From positions 1 through 64,000 of the forward strand of contig DAOUMN010000051.1 in the NCBI GenBank assembly GCA_034411135.1: 64,000 bases of DNA, in the 5' to 3' direction. Shown here in pieces: positions 7,065-15,309 of the stretch. Each line of letters starts with the position of its first letter. Positions within the stretch are counted from its first letter, which is position 1. Source of the stretch: Bellilinea sp034411135. GTDB lineage: Bacteria; Chloroflexota; Anaerolineae; Anaerolineales; Anaerolineaceae. The position numbers and the translations under genes are program-made. The notes under the pieces are model-generated. The model was not told where the DNA came from. It did not search any database and was given only the letters and a program-made list of their open reading frames with translations.

Positions 7065-8946
7065 TGTGTTTTTCCGTTTGCAGACTCAAAGCTGATTGGA
7101 TCAGACTGTTGATGCGGGCAGTCATGCTGGCAGGATCGGGATGCAGCCCTTCAATCAGCAGTGCGTTTTCAAATAGCTGTTCGATCACCATCCGGCTAAG
7201 CCCCGAATCGGTTCCCGTCTGGGCAAGAGATTGGATGATTGGGTGCTGAGGATTAATTTCTACCACCGGTTTCGGCGGCTCATAGGCTTGATCCAACAGC
7301 CGGTACACCTTTTGCAGCTCGGGCTGCAACCCCCCAGGTGGGATGACCAACCTTAGTGGTGATTGGGTTAGGTGACGCCCAGTCCGAATATCACTGATCC
7401 TATCGCCTAGAACTGTCTTGAAGCGGTCAAGCAGACTGGTAAACTCTGGTTGCTGGGTGGTTTCCTGTGATTGCTCCGAGCTATTGGATGCCGTTTCCGG
7501 TAGATGCAAGTCTTGACTGGCGGCATTGACCAGATCGTGATTACTGTATTGAGTCATTCGCAGTAATACGAATGCATCCAGCGGGTCGGTCATGAAAAGC
7601 ACATCCAAGCCACGGTCGCGAAAAACATCCAGGTGCGGGCTGTTTACCAGGGCGCGCTCACTTTCCCCGCTCAGATAATATATTTTGGTCTGGCTGGCGG
7701 GGGATTCGAGTAAATAATCGTCCAGCGAAATCCACTCCTGGGGATGCTTCAGGCTGCGATAACGCAGCAGTGGCTGGAGAGTTACCGAAAGGTCGGGGTC
7801 GGTAGCGATGCCTTCGCGAATGCTGCGACCATGACTGTTCCAAAAACGGTGATACTCTTCCGGCTTGTCTTTTGCCAGTGCTTTAAGCGCTTCAATGACC
7901 TTGTTGGTGAGAATGCGCTTCAATTGTTCCATGATCCGGTTGGATTGGATCGATTCGCGGGACACGTTTAGTGGCAAGTCTTCCGAATCGACAACGCCAT
8001 CCACAAAACGAAACGACGGGGGGAGCAGGTCCTTGCAATATTCTTGAATGAGAACCTTGCGAGCGTACAGGCGGAGTCCTTCTTCTTTCCGTAACGCTAG
8101 CGGATTGCGTTCACTGCGAGCGGGGATATACAGGAGGGCGTAGAGCTGTACAGGGGCATCGATCGAAAGGTGTAGTTTGAGCAACGGGTCGTTAAAATCC
8201 AGGCTGAATTGACGGTAAAACTCGCGATATTGTTCTTCGTTTACTTGATTTGGCGGCTGACGCCACAGTGAGGATTGGCGGTTGACAGCGTCTTGTGAAC
8301 TGTTGAGGTAAATAGGGTAGGGGATGAAATCTGAATGTTTTTTGATGATCTGACGCAGGCGAGGCTCTTCGCAAAATTCGGTCGCGTCTTCTTTTAAGTA
8401 GATCTTGATCTGGGTTCCACGTTCTCTTTTTTCTGCTGGCTCAATAGTGAAGGTATCCTCGCCGCTTGAAGTCCAGCGGGCGGCACTATCCATCGGGCGA
8501 TAGGAGCGTGAGATGACTTCGATGCGCTCGGCTACCATGAAGGCGGAATAAAAACCCACACCGAATTGACCGATGATGTCGCTCAAGCGCGGGTCGCCTT
8601 TCTGAGCGGCTTCCAGGAAAGCCTTGGCGCCGGAATGGGCGATTGTGCCGAGGTTTTCAGCCAGTTCATCCGTGTTCATTCCTATACCACTGTCGCGAAT
8701 GATCAACACTTTGTCTTGGGGCTCGGTTTCGATCCAGATGCCCAACTCGGCTTCGGGGTCCAGAATATCGCGATTGGTGAGTGTCTCGAAGTGCACCCGA
8801 GTGAGCGCGTCCGCTGCATTGGAGATCAATTCGCGCAGAAACACTTCACGTTCGGTATAAAGGGAATGGATTAATATATTGAGCAATTGACGGGTTTCTG
8901 CCCGGAAGGCAATCGGAGCGGGCTGGGTGGGTGTGGTGTGTGTCAT
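7051..8946 (-). CDS. htpG: Molecular chaperone HtpG (bacterial Hsp90)
   Basis: A 631-residue Hsp90 homologue: ATP-driven cytosolic dimeric chaperone. The GHKL ATPase domain (1 to about 220) carries ELISNAADAL, DSGIGMN and GQFGVGFYSAF. The middle domain (about 230-490) includes SLDFNDPL and the DLPLNVSRE segment, with the C-terminal dimerisation domain after it. The ATG at 8946 is chosen because GGAGGA lies 7-8 bases ahead; an in-frame TTG five codons upstream falls inside that ribosome binding site. The 3' end overlaps the hydroxyacid dehydrogenase start. Confidence 0.95.
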   Translation of the reverse strand: MTHTTPTQPAPIAFRAETRQLLNILIHSLYTEREVFLRELISNAADALTRVHFETLTNRDILDPEAELGIWIETEPQDKVLIIRDSGIGMNTDELAENLGTIAHSGAKAFLEAAQKGDPRLSDIIGQFGVGFYSAFMVAERIEVISRSYRPMDSAARWTSSGEDTFTIEPAEKRERGTQIKIYLKEDATEFCEEPRLRQIIKKHSDFIPYPIYLNSSQDAVNRQSSLWRQPPNQVNEEQYREFYRQFSLDFNDPLLKLHLSIDAPVQLYALLYIPARSERNPLALRKEEGLRLYARKVLIQEYCKDLLPPSFRFVDGVVDSEDLPLNVSRESIQSNRIMEQLKRILTNKVIEALKALAKDKPEEYHRFWNSHGRSIREGIATDPDLSVTLQPLLRYRSLKHPQEWISLDDYLLESPASQTKIYYLSGESERALVNSPHLDVFRDRGLDVLFMTDPLDAFVLLRMTQYSNHDLVNAASQDLHLPETASNSSEQSQETTQQPEFTSLLDRFKTVLGDRISDIRTGRHLTQSPLRLVIPPGGLQPELQKVYRLLDQAYEPPKPVVEINPQHPIIQSLAQTGTDSGLSRMVIEQLFENALLIEGLHPDPASMTARINSLIQSALSLQTEKHNESE

Positions 8947-9023
8947 GTACACTTCCTCCAAACAGGCAAACTAAACAACGCTCCTATCTTAACCTACTTT
9001 TATTAGAAATTAATCAACAAAAT

Positions 9024-9058
9024 AAATCAGAGGCGGTAGGTTTTGCCGCCTCTGATTT
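9024..9058 (-). terminator. Rho-independent terminator after the tdh operon
   Basis: A 13-bp perfect inverted repeat (AAATCAGAGGCGG at 9024-9036 with CCGCCTCTGATTT at 9046-9058). It is followed on the minus strand by TTATTTTGTTG. It lies 21 bases after the stop of the 182-residue gene and insulates htpG from it. Confidence 0.9.
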
Positions 9059-9079
9059 AAATTTTGATGCAGATCCGAT

Positions 9080-9628
9080 TCAGGCTGCTTTTTTTGCAAA
9101 CAGAACGCTGTTCTGGCGAACGATGGTATATGGAACTTTGAGAATGCCCATATCCGGCAGCAAGGGATTGGACACATCAACATCGTACAGGGAGGTGTAT
9201 ATTTCGCGGGTCACGTCCAAATACTTTTTCACCGATGAAAGGGTGGAGAGCCTCATAAATCCATCCATTCGGAAGGTATCCACCCACACCGTTACAGGCT
9301 CCATGATACGATTGGGCTCAGTCGGATCATAATCAACAGGATCCTGCTGTGGAGGAATCAAGTGATAGGCAATGACCTGAGAAGCAAACAGGCTGAGTTC
9401 GGCTAGAAGGATGGGGCGCGGTTTGTCCGGCTGATTGGTGAGGAGTAGCCTGGCGTTGTAGAGGGTAATCAATTCCGGGGCGGCATTGGTTCTCAACCAG
9501 GTACTGATGCGGATCGATTCCTTTACAACCACTTCGCCCCAAACCAGCCTGCCGGGTAAATACACCATGATTGACGCCACTTTTTCATCAGCTGCTGGTT
9601 GGACTGATAATTTCTCAATCGGGTTCAT
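9080..9628 (-). CDS. Protein of unknown function (182 aa) in operon with threonine dehydrogenase
   Basis: I do not recognise the family. The N-terminal half looks like a beta-rich domain: KVASIMVYLPGRLVWGEVVVKESIRISTWL, then LITLYNARLLLT. A proline/aspartate-rich linker follows near residue 105, then a second beta-rich half (VTVWVDTFRMDGFMRL and PYTIVRQNSVLF). There is no signal peptide, membrane segment or catalytic motif. The repeated use of strands on both sides of the linker suggests two related folds, which is inference. It starts 37 bases after tdh, so the two are probably co-transcribed, and a strong terminator follows. Confidence 0.75.
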   Translation of the reverse strand: MNPIEKLSVQPAADEKVASIMVYLPGRLVWGEVVVKESIRISTWLRTNAAPELITLYNARLLLTNQPDKPRPILLAELSLFASQVIAYHLIPPQQDPVDYDPTEPNRIMEPVTVWVDTFRMDGFMRLSTLSSVKKYLDVTREIYTSLYDVDVSNPLLPDMGILKVPYTIVRQNSVLFAKKAA

Positions 9629-9665
9629 GAGATATCCCTCCTTATCTGATTAATCGACCTATACA

Positions 9666-10685
9666 CTACTTGCGGTAGCGTTCCTTGATGGCGGGTATGA
9701 GGTATTCATCGAAGGCACGATCCTGATCAAAATCAGGCTGCCAACCCCAATCCTTCCGCGCTGCTGAATCATCAACATCAGCAGGCCAGGAATCGACGAT
9801 AGCTTGGCGACTGGCATGCGGTTTGAAGGTAATCTGCGCCTGGGGGAATGCCTGAACGACGATATCAAAAATATCTTGCGCAGAAAGGCTGAAACTGGTC
9901 ACGTTGTATACCATGTGACGAAGTTGTTCTTTAGGCGCAGCTTCGAGCATCAATAATGATTTGATCGCATCCGGCATTGCCATGAAGGGAAGGCAGGTAT
10001 CCGGGCGGACAAAACAGTTATAGGGGAGCCCCTGTGCGGCGTGGTGAAGCATTTCTGGACCATAATCACTGGTGCCGCCGGTGGGTACCGTATCCGCACT
10101 GATCAATCCGGGAAAGCGAATGCAGCGAAAATCAATTGTGTTGGGCGTATGGTCAGCTGCCAGCTGGCGGTAGTGACGGGTGTAATAGCGTCCGAGGTGC
10201 TCGCAATACAATTTATTGCAGCCATACATGGTTGTTGGTTCCAGCCAGGTGTATTCCTTGACTTTGCCAGCTTTTTGCTTGGTTTCCAGGTCGGGTAAGC
10301 CGTAAGCCGCAATGGATGAAGGGTATAAAAATTTTACAGGTCTTCCTTGCCATGCGGATTGCTCAACCGCCAGGCGCAGAAGATTGAGAGTGCCTTCGAC
10401 ATTTACCCGATGTCCGGTTTCCGGGTTGTACTCGGCTTTGGTGGAGAGAATGGATGCCAGATGATAAATAGTGCGGATTTCGAATTCTGCTACCAACCTA
10501 CCAAGCAGCATTGAATCTAAAATATCGCCCTGTATGGCGCGCAGACAATATGGTTTCAGTGATTCATCCAGCGGTTGGACATCCAGGGTGATGATGTCCA
10601 CTCTGCCTTCTTGCCCAAGGTGCGTGATCAAACCATGACCAATTTCACCGTTTGCTCCGGTGATTAAAACCACTTCTTTGCGCAT
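9666..10685 (-). CDS. tdh: SDR-type L-threonine 3-dehydrogenase (epimerase-like)
   Basis: A 339-residue extended SDR enzyme. The cofactor motif is ITGANGEIGHGL. The catalytic Tyr/Lys are in TMYGCNKLYCE (YxxxK), with the Ser in YPSSIAAYG. The stretch GGTSDYGPEML followed by CFVRPDTCLPFMAMPDA is diagnostic of the GalE-like threonine dehydrogenase branch rather than of sugar epimerases. The enzyme oxidises L-threonine to 2-amino-3-oxobutyrate with NAD, the first step of threonine to glycine plus acetyl-CoA. The partner ligase (kbl) is not in the window, but the glycine cleavage genes are. It heads a two-gene operon with the 182-residue unknown gene. Confidence 0.82.
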   Translation of the reverse strand: MRKEVVLITGANGEIGHGLITHLGQEGRVDIITLDVQPLDESLKPYCLRAIQGDILDSMLLGRLVAEFEIRTIYHLASILSTKAEYNPETGHRVNVEGTLNLLRLAVEQSAWQGRPVKFLYPSSIAAYGLPDLETKQKAGKVKEYTWLEPTTMYGCNKLYCEHLGRYYTRHYRQLAADHTPNTIDFRCIRFPGLISADTVPTGGTSDYGPEMLHHAAQGLPYNCFVRPDTCLPFMAMPDAIKSLLMLEAAPKEQLRHMVYNVTSFSLSAQDIFDIVVQAFPQAQITFKPHASRQAIVDSWPADVDDSAARKDWGWQPDFDQDRAFDEYLIPAIKERYRK

Positions 10686-10832
10686 GGATCTCTCTCTTTC
10701 ATTCGGAAAGGATGGGAGGATGTCCGGCAGATTGAATGAGCCGGGTCGGGGATGGTGATAACCGACACTATAATTTTACAGAATTGTATGGCTTCGTCAC
10801 CTTACAAACGTCATCAGTTTAGGCGGCAAGGA

Positions 10833-12227
10833 TCAATCTGCGGCTTTGTACCCCAATTTTTCGAGATATTGACGTTCTTTTTCGTGGTGAACCGCTGCCA
10901 ACCGTTGTTTGATTGCATCCCACTCGCTGCCTGCCAACGGGTACCAGCGCATAACCAGCAGGGATACCAGCAGTAAGATCGTGGGTATCAGCATCCAAGC
11001 CAACAGGATGCCATTCTCTGCCCTGGAGGATTGCAAACCCTTTGCCAGTGTCTGATCATAACCATTGAGTTGCAAGATCCATAAAAACGCCGATTGAGCC
11101 AGGCTGATGGCGGGCTTGGTCACCAGACTGTTGATTCCCGCATACATACCTTCACGGCGCAGCCCGGTTCGGTTTTCATCATTGTCGATCACGTCCCCGT
11201 TCATGATCGGGATGAGATACATGCCGCCAGCGAAACCAATGCCCACAAGGAAGAAACCCACCACTGCCAATGGTAAGATTTTCCCAGCCAATAAAAGGAT
11301 CAGGCACCCGGTTGCAAAGGCTGCCAGCCAGACCATCAAGCAAGTCTTTACTCCCCAGGCATCCCGCCGGCGAATCCAAAAGAGGATGCCGCTGACGATG
11401 CCTACAGCCAGACCAATATAAAGGGGAATCGGTGTGCTCATCACTTCATCAAAGTAATATGCTACACCTTGCATCAGGCTGGTTTGGATATAAATGACGG
11501 TGAAACTGATTACCAGAAACACGACAAAAGAAAAATTCGAAAAGCTCTCCTTAAGTGACTTGACAAAGGGGAACTGTTCTTCCTGTTGGGCGTAATGCTT
11601 TTCCGAGTAAAAGAAAGTGCTGATGAACACGATCAACCCGATGGCTATGCCCAAACCAGCCAGCAGCCAGCGGTATCCCGATGGATCATCCCCCGGTCCG
11701 GGTTGAATTGCGGCAATCACGAATGGTAAAACGTTAGGGAAGATCATAAAAATGATCTTCCAGACAAATATACTGCTGCGGGCTTTATTGGAGACTGCCA
11801 TTTCATACGGCATGATGTAAATGCTGGTTGCGATGGCAGTGTAGAGGATATCGTATACAAATAAACCGATCAGCATCTGGGAGAACATCATGCCCTGCGA
11901 AGGAGGCAGGTCGAGCCAAAGGAAGATGAAGCCCAAGGTGAGGAGGGGTGCACCGTAGCGAATGTATGGGCGGCGGCGCCCCAGTTTGCTTTTCGTCCTG
12001 TCACTGATGAAGCCAAATAAAGGATCGTTGACAGCATTCCAAATGCCGAACAACAGCCACACCAAGCCTGCCAGATTGGGTTCGAGCCCGCGCACGCGGG
12101 TGAAGTAATAAGTCAATGCGCCGCCAGCCGCCACGGTTTGCAACATGGCCACCGACGAATCTGCCAGCGAGATCCAGATGCGGCTTTTCCAGGGGATACG
12201 CTCTTCCACTGCCGAAAGTTGAGCCAT
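10833..12227 (-). CDS. MFS transporter of the GPH (melibiose/glycoside-cation symporter) type
   Basis: A 464-residue inner-membrane protein with about 12 hydrophobic segments. The N-terminal region (ADSSVAMLQTVAAGGALTYYFTRV, then NDPLFGFISDRTKSKLGRRRPYI) is the hallmark of the GPH/MFS_2 family, which imports glycosides or related solutes with Na+ or H+. The loop DRTKSKLGRRRPYIRYGAP carries the conserved basic cluster. The substrate is not deducible. The ATG is placed at MAQLSAVEER after a CAGGAGAA ribosome binding site. It stands alone, between the secDF terminator and tdh. Confidence 0.85.
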   Translation of the reverse strand: MAQLSAVEERIPWKSRIWISLADSSVAMLQTVAAGGALTYYFTRVRGLEPNLAGLVWLLFGIWNAVNDPLFGFISDRTKSKLGRRRPYIRYGAPLLTLGFIFLWLDLPPSQGMMFSQMLIGLFVYDILYTAIATSIYIMPYEMAVSNKARSSIFVWKIIFMIFPNVLPFVIAAIQPGPGDDPSGYRWLLAGLGIAIGLIVFISTFFYSEKHYAQQEEQFPFVKSLKESFSNFSFVVFLVISFTVIYIQTSLMQGVAYYFDEVMSTPIPLYIGLAVGIVSGILFWIRRRDAWGVKTCLMVWLAAFATGCLILLLAGKILPLAVVGFFLVGIGFAGGMYLIPIMNGDVIDNDENRTGLRREGMYAGINSLVTKPAISLAQSAFLWILQLNGYDQTLAKGLQSSRAENGILLAWMLIPTILLLVSLLVMRWYPLAGSEWDAIKQRLAAVHHEKERQYLEKLGYKAAD

Positions 12228-12254
12228 TCAATTCTCCTGATTTGTGGGTACTTG

Positions 12255-12295
12255 AAAAAAAATCAGGGTTTCGAGATGCTGATTCGAAACCCTGA
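12255..12295 (-). terminator. Rho-independent terminator after secF
   Basis: A 12-bp perfect stem (12263-12274 with 12284-12295, TCAGGGTTTCGA / TCGAAACCCTGA) is followed on the minus strand by eight T (12255-12262). It ends the secDF transcript before the transporter gene. Confidence 0.93.
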
Positions 12296-12335
12296 GCTGG
12301 TCAAAAGCATAAGCCTGGCACCTTCGTGGGACAGA

Positions 12336-13274
12336 TCAGGCGTTGGCGCTCTGTTTGCGGAACCAGGTGCGCCATTCTTTGGTTTCCCATACTACCAGGA
12401 TGGGCGCAGCAACAAAAATGGATGAGTACGTACCGCTAAAAAGACCTACCAGCAGAATTACGGCAAATTCGCGCAGCGTTACGCCACCGAACAGGGCGAG
12501 CGCCAGGAGCATAAATTCCACCGTCATCAACTGGGTATTGATTGAGCGCTGCAAAGTCTGAACAATCGAATGGTTCGCTAGTTTTTCAAACGGCAGCTTA
12601 CGCAGAAAGGCACTATTCTCACGAATGCGGTCGAACACTACGATCTTGTCCTGTGTAGAGAAACCGATCACAGTGAGAAGTGCCGTCAGGAATAGCGAGT
12701 CCATTTGCCAACCCCACAGAATGGAGCCAATGCCGGTAATACTGAAGACAATCAAAATGTCGTGCAGCATGGCAATGATGGCGCAGATACCGTAGCGGAA
12801 GGCATGTGGAATGCCGCGGAAGGCGTAGGTTATGTAAAGCACCACTGCCAAGGCTGCGACCGCCACAGCCAATGCCGCTCGATTGGTTACCTGGGCAGCG
12901 ATGACCGGTCCAACGCTGTCGAAGCGGTTGACCACGATCTGCTCCATGCCGAAACGCTGTTCCATAGTGTTGACAACCGTATTCTTGGCTTCCTCATCCA
13001 TAAAGGGGGAACGAATGACAAGAATATCACGCGCACCGCTTGCGCCAACAGCCGTTTGTACCTGAACTTCGCGGAATCCTAACTCGTTATAGATTTGCAC
13101 GACTTCTTCGGTGGGCGGCAGGTTCTGGCTGGGGAATTGGAGTTCCAGAATAGTACCGCCTTTAAAATCGATTGCGAGCGGCAAGCCGTTGATTGCCAGA
13201 ATGATCAGCCCAGGCAGGATGATCAAAGCAGATAATGCAAAGAAAATGTACCGTTTTCCTAAGATGTCTAACAT
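12336..13274 (-). CDS. secF: Protein translocase subunit SecF
   Basis: A 312-residue inner-membrane RND-type protein that with SecD uses the proton gradient to pull secreted proteins through SecYEG. It has an N-terminal membrane helix (FALSALIILPGLIILAI), a short periplasmic domain starting with the DFKGGTILEL motif, then five clustered membrane helices with the conserved GFSTQDKIVVFDRIREN segment and SINTQLMTVEFMLLALALF. It starts 11 bases after secD and is followed by a strong terminator. Confidence 0.95.
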   Translation of the reverse strand: MLDILGKRYIFFALSALIILPGLIILAINGLPLAIDFKGGTILELQFPSQNLPPTEEVVQIYNELGFREVQVQTAVGASGARDILVIRSPFMDEEAKNTVVNTMEQRFGMEQIVVNRFDSVGPVIAAQVTNRAALAVAVAALAVVLYITYAFRGIPHAFRYGICAIIAMLHDILIVFSITGIGSILWGWQMDSLFLTALLTVIGFSTQDKIVVFDRIRENSAFLRKLPFEKLANHSIVQTLQRSINTQLMTVEFMLLALALFGGVTLREFAVILLVGLFSGTYSSIFVAAPILVVWETKEWRTWFRKQSANA

Positions 13275-13285
13275 CGTGATGACCT

Positions 13286-14623
13286 CTACAGACCAAACAA
13301 ACCGGGGCGTTTTTCCGGTTCCCGGATTGATTCTAGGAACAGGCTGAGCAGATTGCGAGTGACAAACAGCGCCGTGAACAGGGAGACCGCCACACCCAAT
13401 GCCAGGGTCAGGGCAAAGCCCTTGACAAAACTAGCGCCAAATGCCGAGCCAAACCAGAAGAGTATACCACTGGTGATCAATGCGGCAATGTTCGAATCGC
13501 GGATTGAGGGCCAGGCACGCCGCCAGGCAAGATCGATTGCCTGACGGATTGTCCGTCCGTTGCGCAGCTCTTCCTTGAGGCGTTCAAAGATCAGGATATT
13601 TGCATCCAGAGCGGCGCCGGTACTGAGCAGAAAACCAGCGGTACCCGGCAGTGTCAGCGTGACCGGGATGATCTTGAAGATTGCAAAGGTCACGAGGGCA
13701 TAAAAGATCAAAGCCAGATCAGCCGCCAACCCCGGAACGCGGTAATAAATTGCCATGAAAAGCATCACAATCGAAAAGCCGATCAAGCCAGCAATCATGC
13801 TTTTTTCGAGCGAATCCTGACCAAGCGTTGGACCGATAACGCGGATTTGTTCAATATTTAACGGGATGGGCAGTGAACCATAACGCAGTTGGACAGCAAG
13901 CGAGTTGGCGGATTCGGCTGTGAAACCACCACGAATGACGCCCTGTCCATCGCGAATGGGTTGCTCGATTACGGGCGAAGAGATCACTTTCTTATCGAGG
14001 ACGATGGTCAGGTATTTTCCAACGTTCTGGGTAGTCCACTCTTCAAAAATCTTCCCAGCATCCGAGTTAAACTCAATCGCAACCTCATACTCATTCAGCT
14101 GTCCACGGACAACCGACACGGAGCGAAGATCGCGACCGGTCAGAATGGTGTTGTAGCGGATCTGCCCGTTAGTTTCGGTTGGCTCGGTGGGGGTATCGGT
14201 TAGACCAAAATTGGTTAATATTTCTGTACCTGGAGCGAGTGAGGTGCTGCCGGTATCCACAAATTCGAGCTGACCCACCTGGCGGATCGGGTTGATCACT
14301 TCTTCGGCGTCGGTTGCGCCGGGAAATTCACCCACAATGATGCGCTCACCGGCTGTCTGGAAAACCACTTCGCTCACGCCGAGCGCATTCGAGCGGTTTT
14401 CGAGGATAGCGGCGGCATCCTGCAGGTTTTGTTGGGTCACCGAAATTTCGGGCGGCACGCTGAGGATTACCTGCATGCCACCTCGCAGGTCAAGACCAAG
14501 CACAGCGTCCAGTTTTTTCTCGAATGTTCCGATGCGAATACCGGGATTGTTGGGCAAGGATACCCAAATTGCGATTGCGAACAAAAGGAGGATGATAATC
14601 AAATTGAATAGGCGACGGGTCAT
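13286..14623 (-). CDS. secD: Protein translocase subunit SecD
   Basis: A 445-residue SecDF partner. The N-terminal helix is followed by the D1 motif LGLDLRGGMQVILSV (about residues 42-56). A periplasmic P1 domain (about 60-270) follows, then six membrane helices including ALDANILIFERLKEELRNG, which holds the conserved Asp for proton passage. Length is in the short range for SecD, as in Gram-positive and Chloroflexi-like bacteria. It is first in the secD-secF pair, and its start lies about 210 bases from the divergent rpmF. Confidence 0.95.
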   Translation of the reverse strand: MTRRLFNLIIILLLFAIAIWVSLPNNPGIRIGTFEKKLDAVLGLDLRGGMQVILSVPPEISVTQQNLQDAAAILENRSNALGVSEVVFQTAGERIIVGEFPGATDAEEVINPIRQVGQLEFVDTGSTSLAPGTEILTNFGLTDTPTEPTETNGQIRYNTILTGRDLRSVSVVRGQLNEYEVAIEFNSDAGKIFEEWTTQNVGKYLTIVLDKKVISSPVIEQPIRDGQGVIRGGFTAESANSLAVQLRYGSLPIPLNIEQIRVIGPTLGQDSLEKSMIAGLIGFSIVMLFMAIYYRVPGLAADLALIFYALVTFAIFKIIPVTLTLPGTAGFLLSTGAALDANILIFERLKEELRNGRTIRQAIDLAWRRAWPSIRDSNIAALITSGILFWFGSAFGASFVKGFALTLALGVAVSLFTALFVTRNLLSLFLESIREPEKRPGLFGL

Positions 14624-14743
14624 TAAAACAAAGCCTCCGATTCATGCAAATGCCAGCGCTGCGCTGGCGGTCGAGGTGATTATACTCCAATCGTCGCAGT
14701 TTGGTAGAGCCGAAATCATTCCCACGCCTGAGGCACAATTTGC

Positions 14744-14773
14744 TTGACACCACTTTCGATTTGAAGGTATAAT
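14744..14773 (+). promoter_or_regulatory. Sigma-70 type promoter for rpmF
   Basis: TTGACA at 14744-14749, 18-bp spacer, TATAAT at 14768-14773: both hexamers match consensus exactly. The predicted transcription start is near 14780, giving a leader of about 55 bases before the rpmF ATG. Confidence 0.88.
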
Positions 14774-14835
14774 TCTTCCGCTTTATTGACAGGACATTCT
14801 GCCAGATGCAGGCTATTTAAGATAGGAGTATTTGC

Positions 14836-15033
14836 ATGGTTCCTCTTCCGAAGCGGAAACTTTCCAAAGGGCGACGGGATCGCCGCCGAGCCCACGACGC
14901 CTTACAGAATACCAACCTGGTGCAGTGCAGCCAGTGTGGCGAGATGCGCCTGCCGCACACGGTTTGCCCCAATTGTGGTTATTTTCAAGGGCGTGAAATC
15001 ATCAGCATGGAAAAGGCTGAGAAGAAGAAATAA
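14836..15033 (+). CDS. rpmF: 50S ribosomal protein L32 (zinc-ribbon form)
   Basis: A 65-residue ribosomal protein. The N-terminal MVPLPKRKLSKGRRDRRRAH is the typical basic tail that enters the large subunit. The zinc knuckle C31-x2-C34 ... C44-x2-C47 (CSQCG, CPNCG) marks the zinc-binding form. It has a consensus promoter and its own terminator, so it is monocistronic. It is separated from secD by a divergent intergenic region. Confidence 0.96.
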   Translation: MVPLPKRKLSKGRRDRRRAHDALQNTNLVQCSQCGEMRLPHTVCPNCGYFQGREIISMEKAEKKK

Positions 15034-15060
15034 TCTGGTTGAAAATTCAAGTGACCCGAT

Positions 15061-15091
15061 GGGGCTGCTTATGTTCAGGCAGCCCCTTTTT
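15061..15091 (+). terminator. Rho-independent terminator after rpmF
   Basis: An 8-bp GC-rich stem (GGGGCTGC 15061-15068 with GCAGCCCC 15079-15086) is followed by five T. The convergent 68-residue gene stops just after it at 15097, so the hairpin may also serve the opposite strand, although the T-run there is weaker. Confidence 0.88.
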
Positions 15092-15096
15092 GGTTG

Positions 15097-15303
15097 CTAT
15101 AATGCCCAGGCTAGCATGAATCCCAAGATTGCCAGGATGATTCCAAGATGTAGCAAGAGATTGCTTTCTGCCAGCCAGCCAGGGCTGAGAAATTGCAGCA
15201 ACAGGTTAACCACAATCAACATCAGCCCAAAGATTGGCAGCAGCCCTTTGCGGGCCGCAAGGAATGCTGAAAGAGAATCGATCCAACGGGAAAGTTTTTC
15301 CAT
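15097..15303 (-). CDS. Small two-helix membrane protein (68 aa)
   Basis: I do not recognise a family. A short amphipathic N-terminus (MEKLSRWIDSLSAFLAARKG) is followed by two hydrophobic segments (about 21-42 and 49-67), ending almost at the membrane boundary. It begins 6 bases after the hflX stop and is the last gene of the trmFO operon, so it is very probably translated. No function is evident. Confidence 0.7.
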   Translation of the reverse strand: MEKLSRWIDSLSAFLAARKGLLPIFGLMLIVVNLLLQFLSPGWLAESNLLLHLGIILAILGFMLAWAL

Positions 15304-15309
15304 GCCGGT

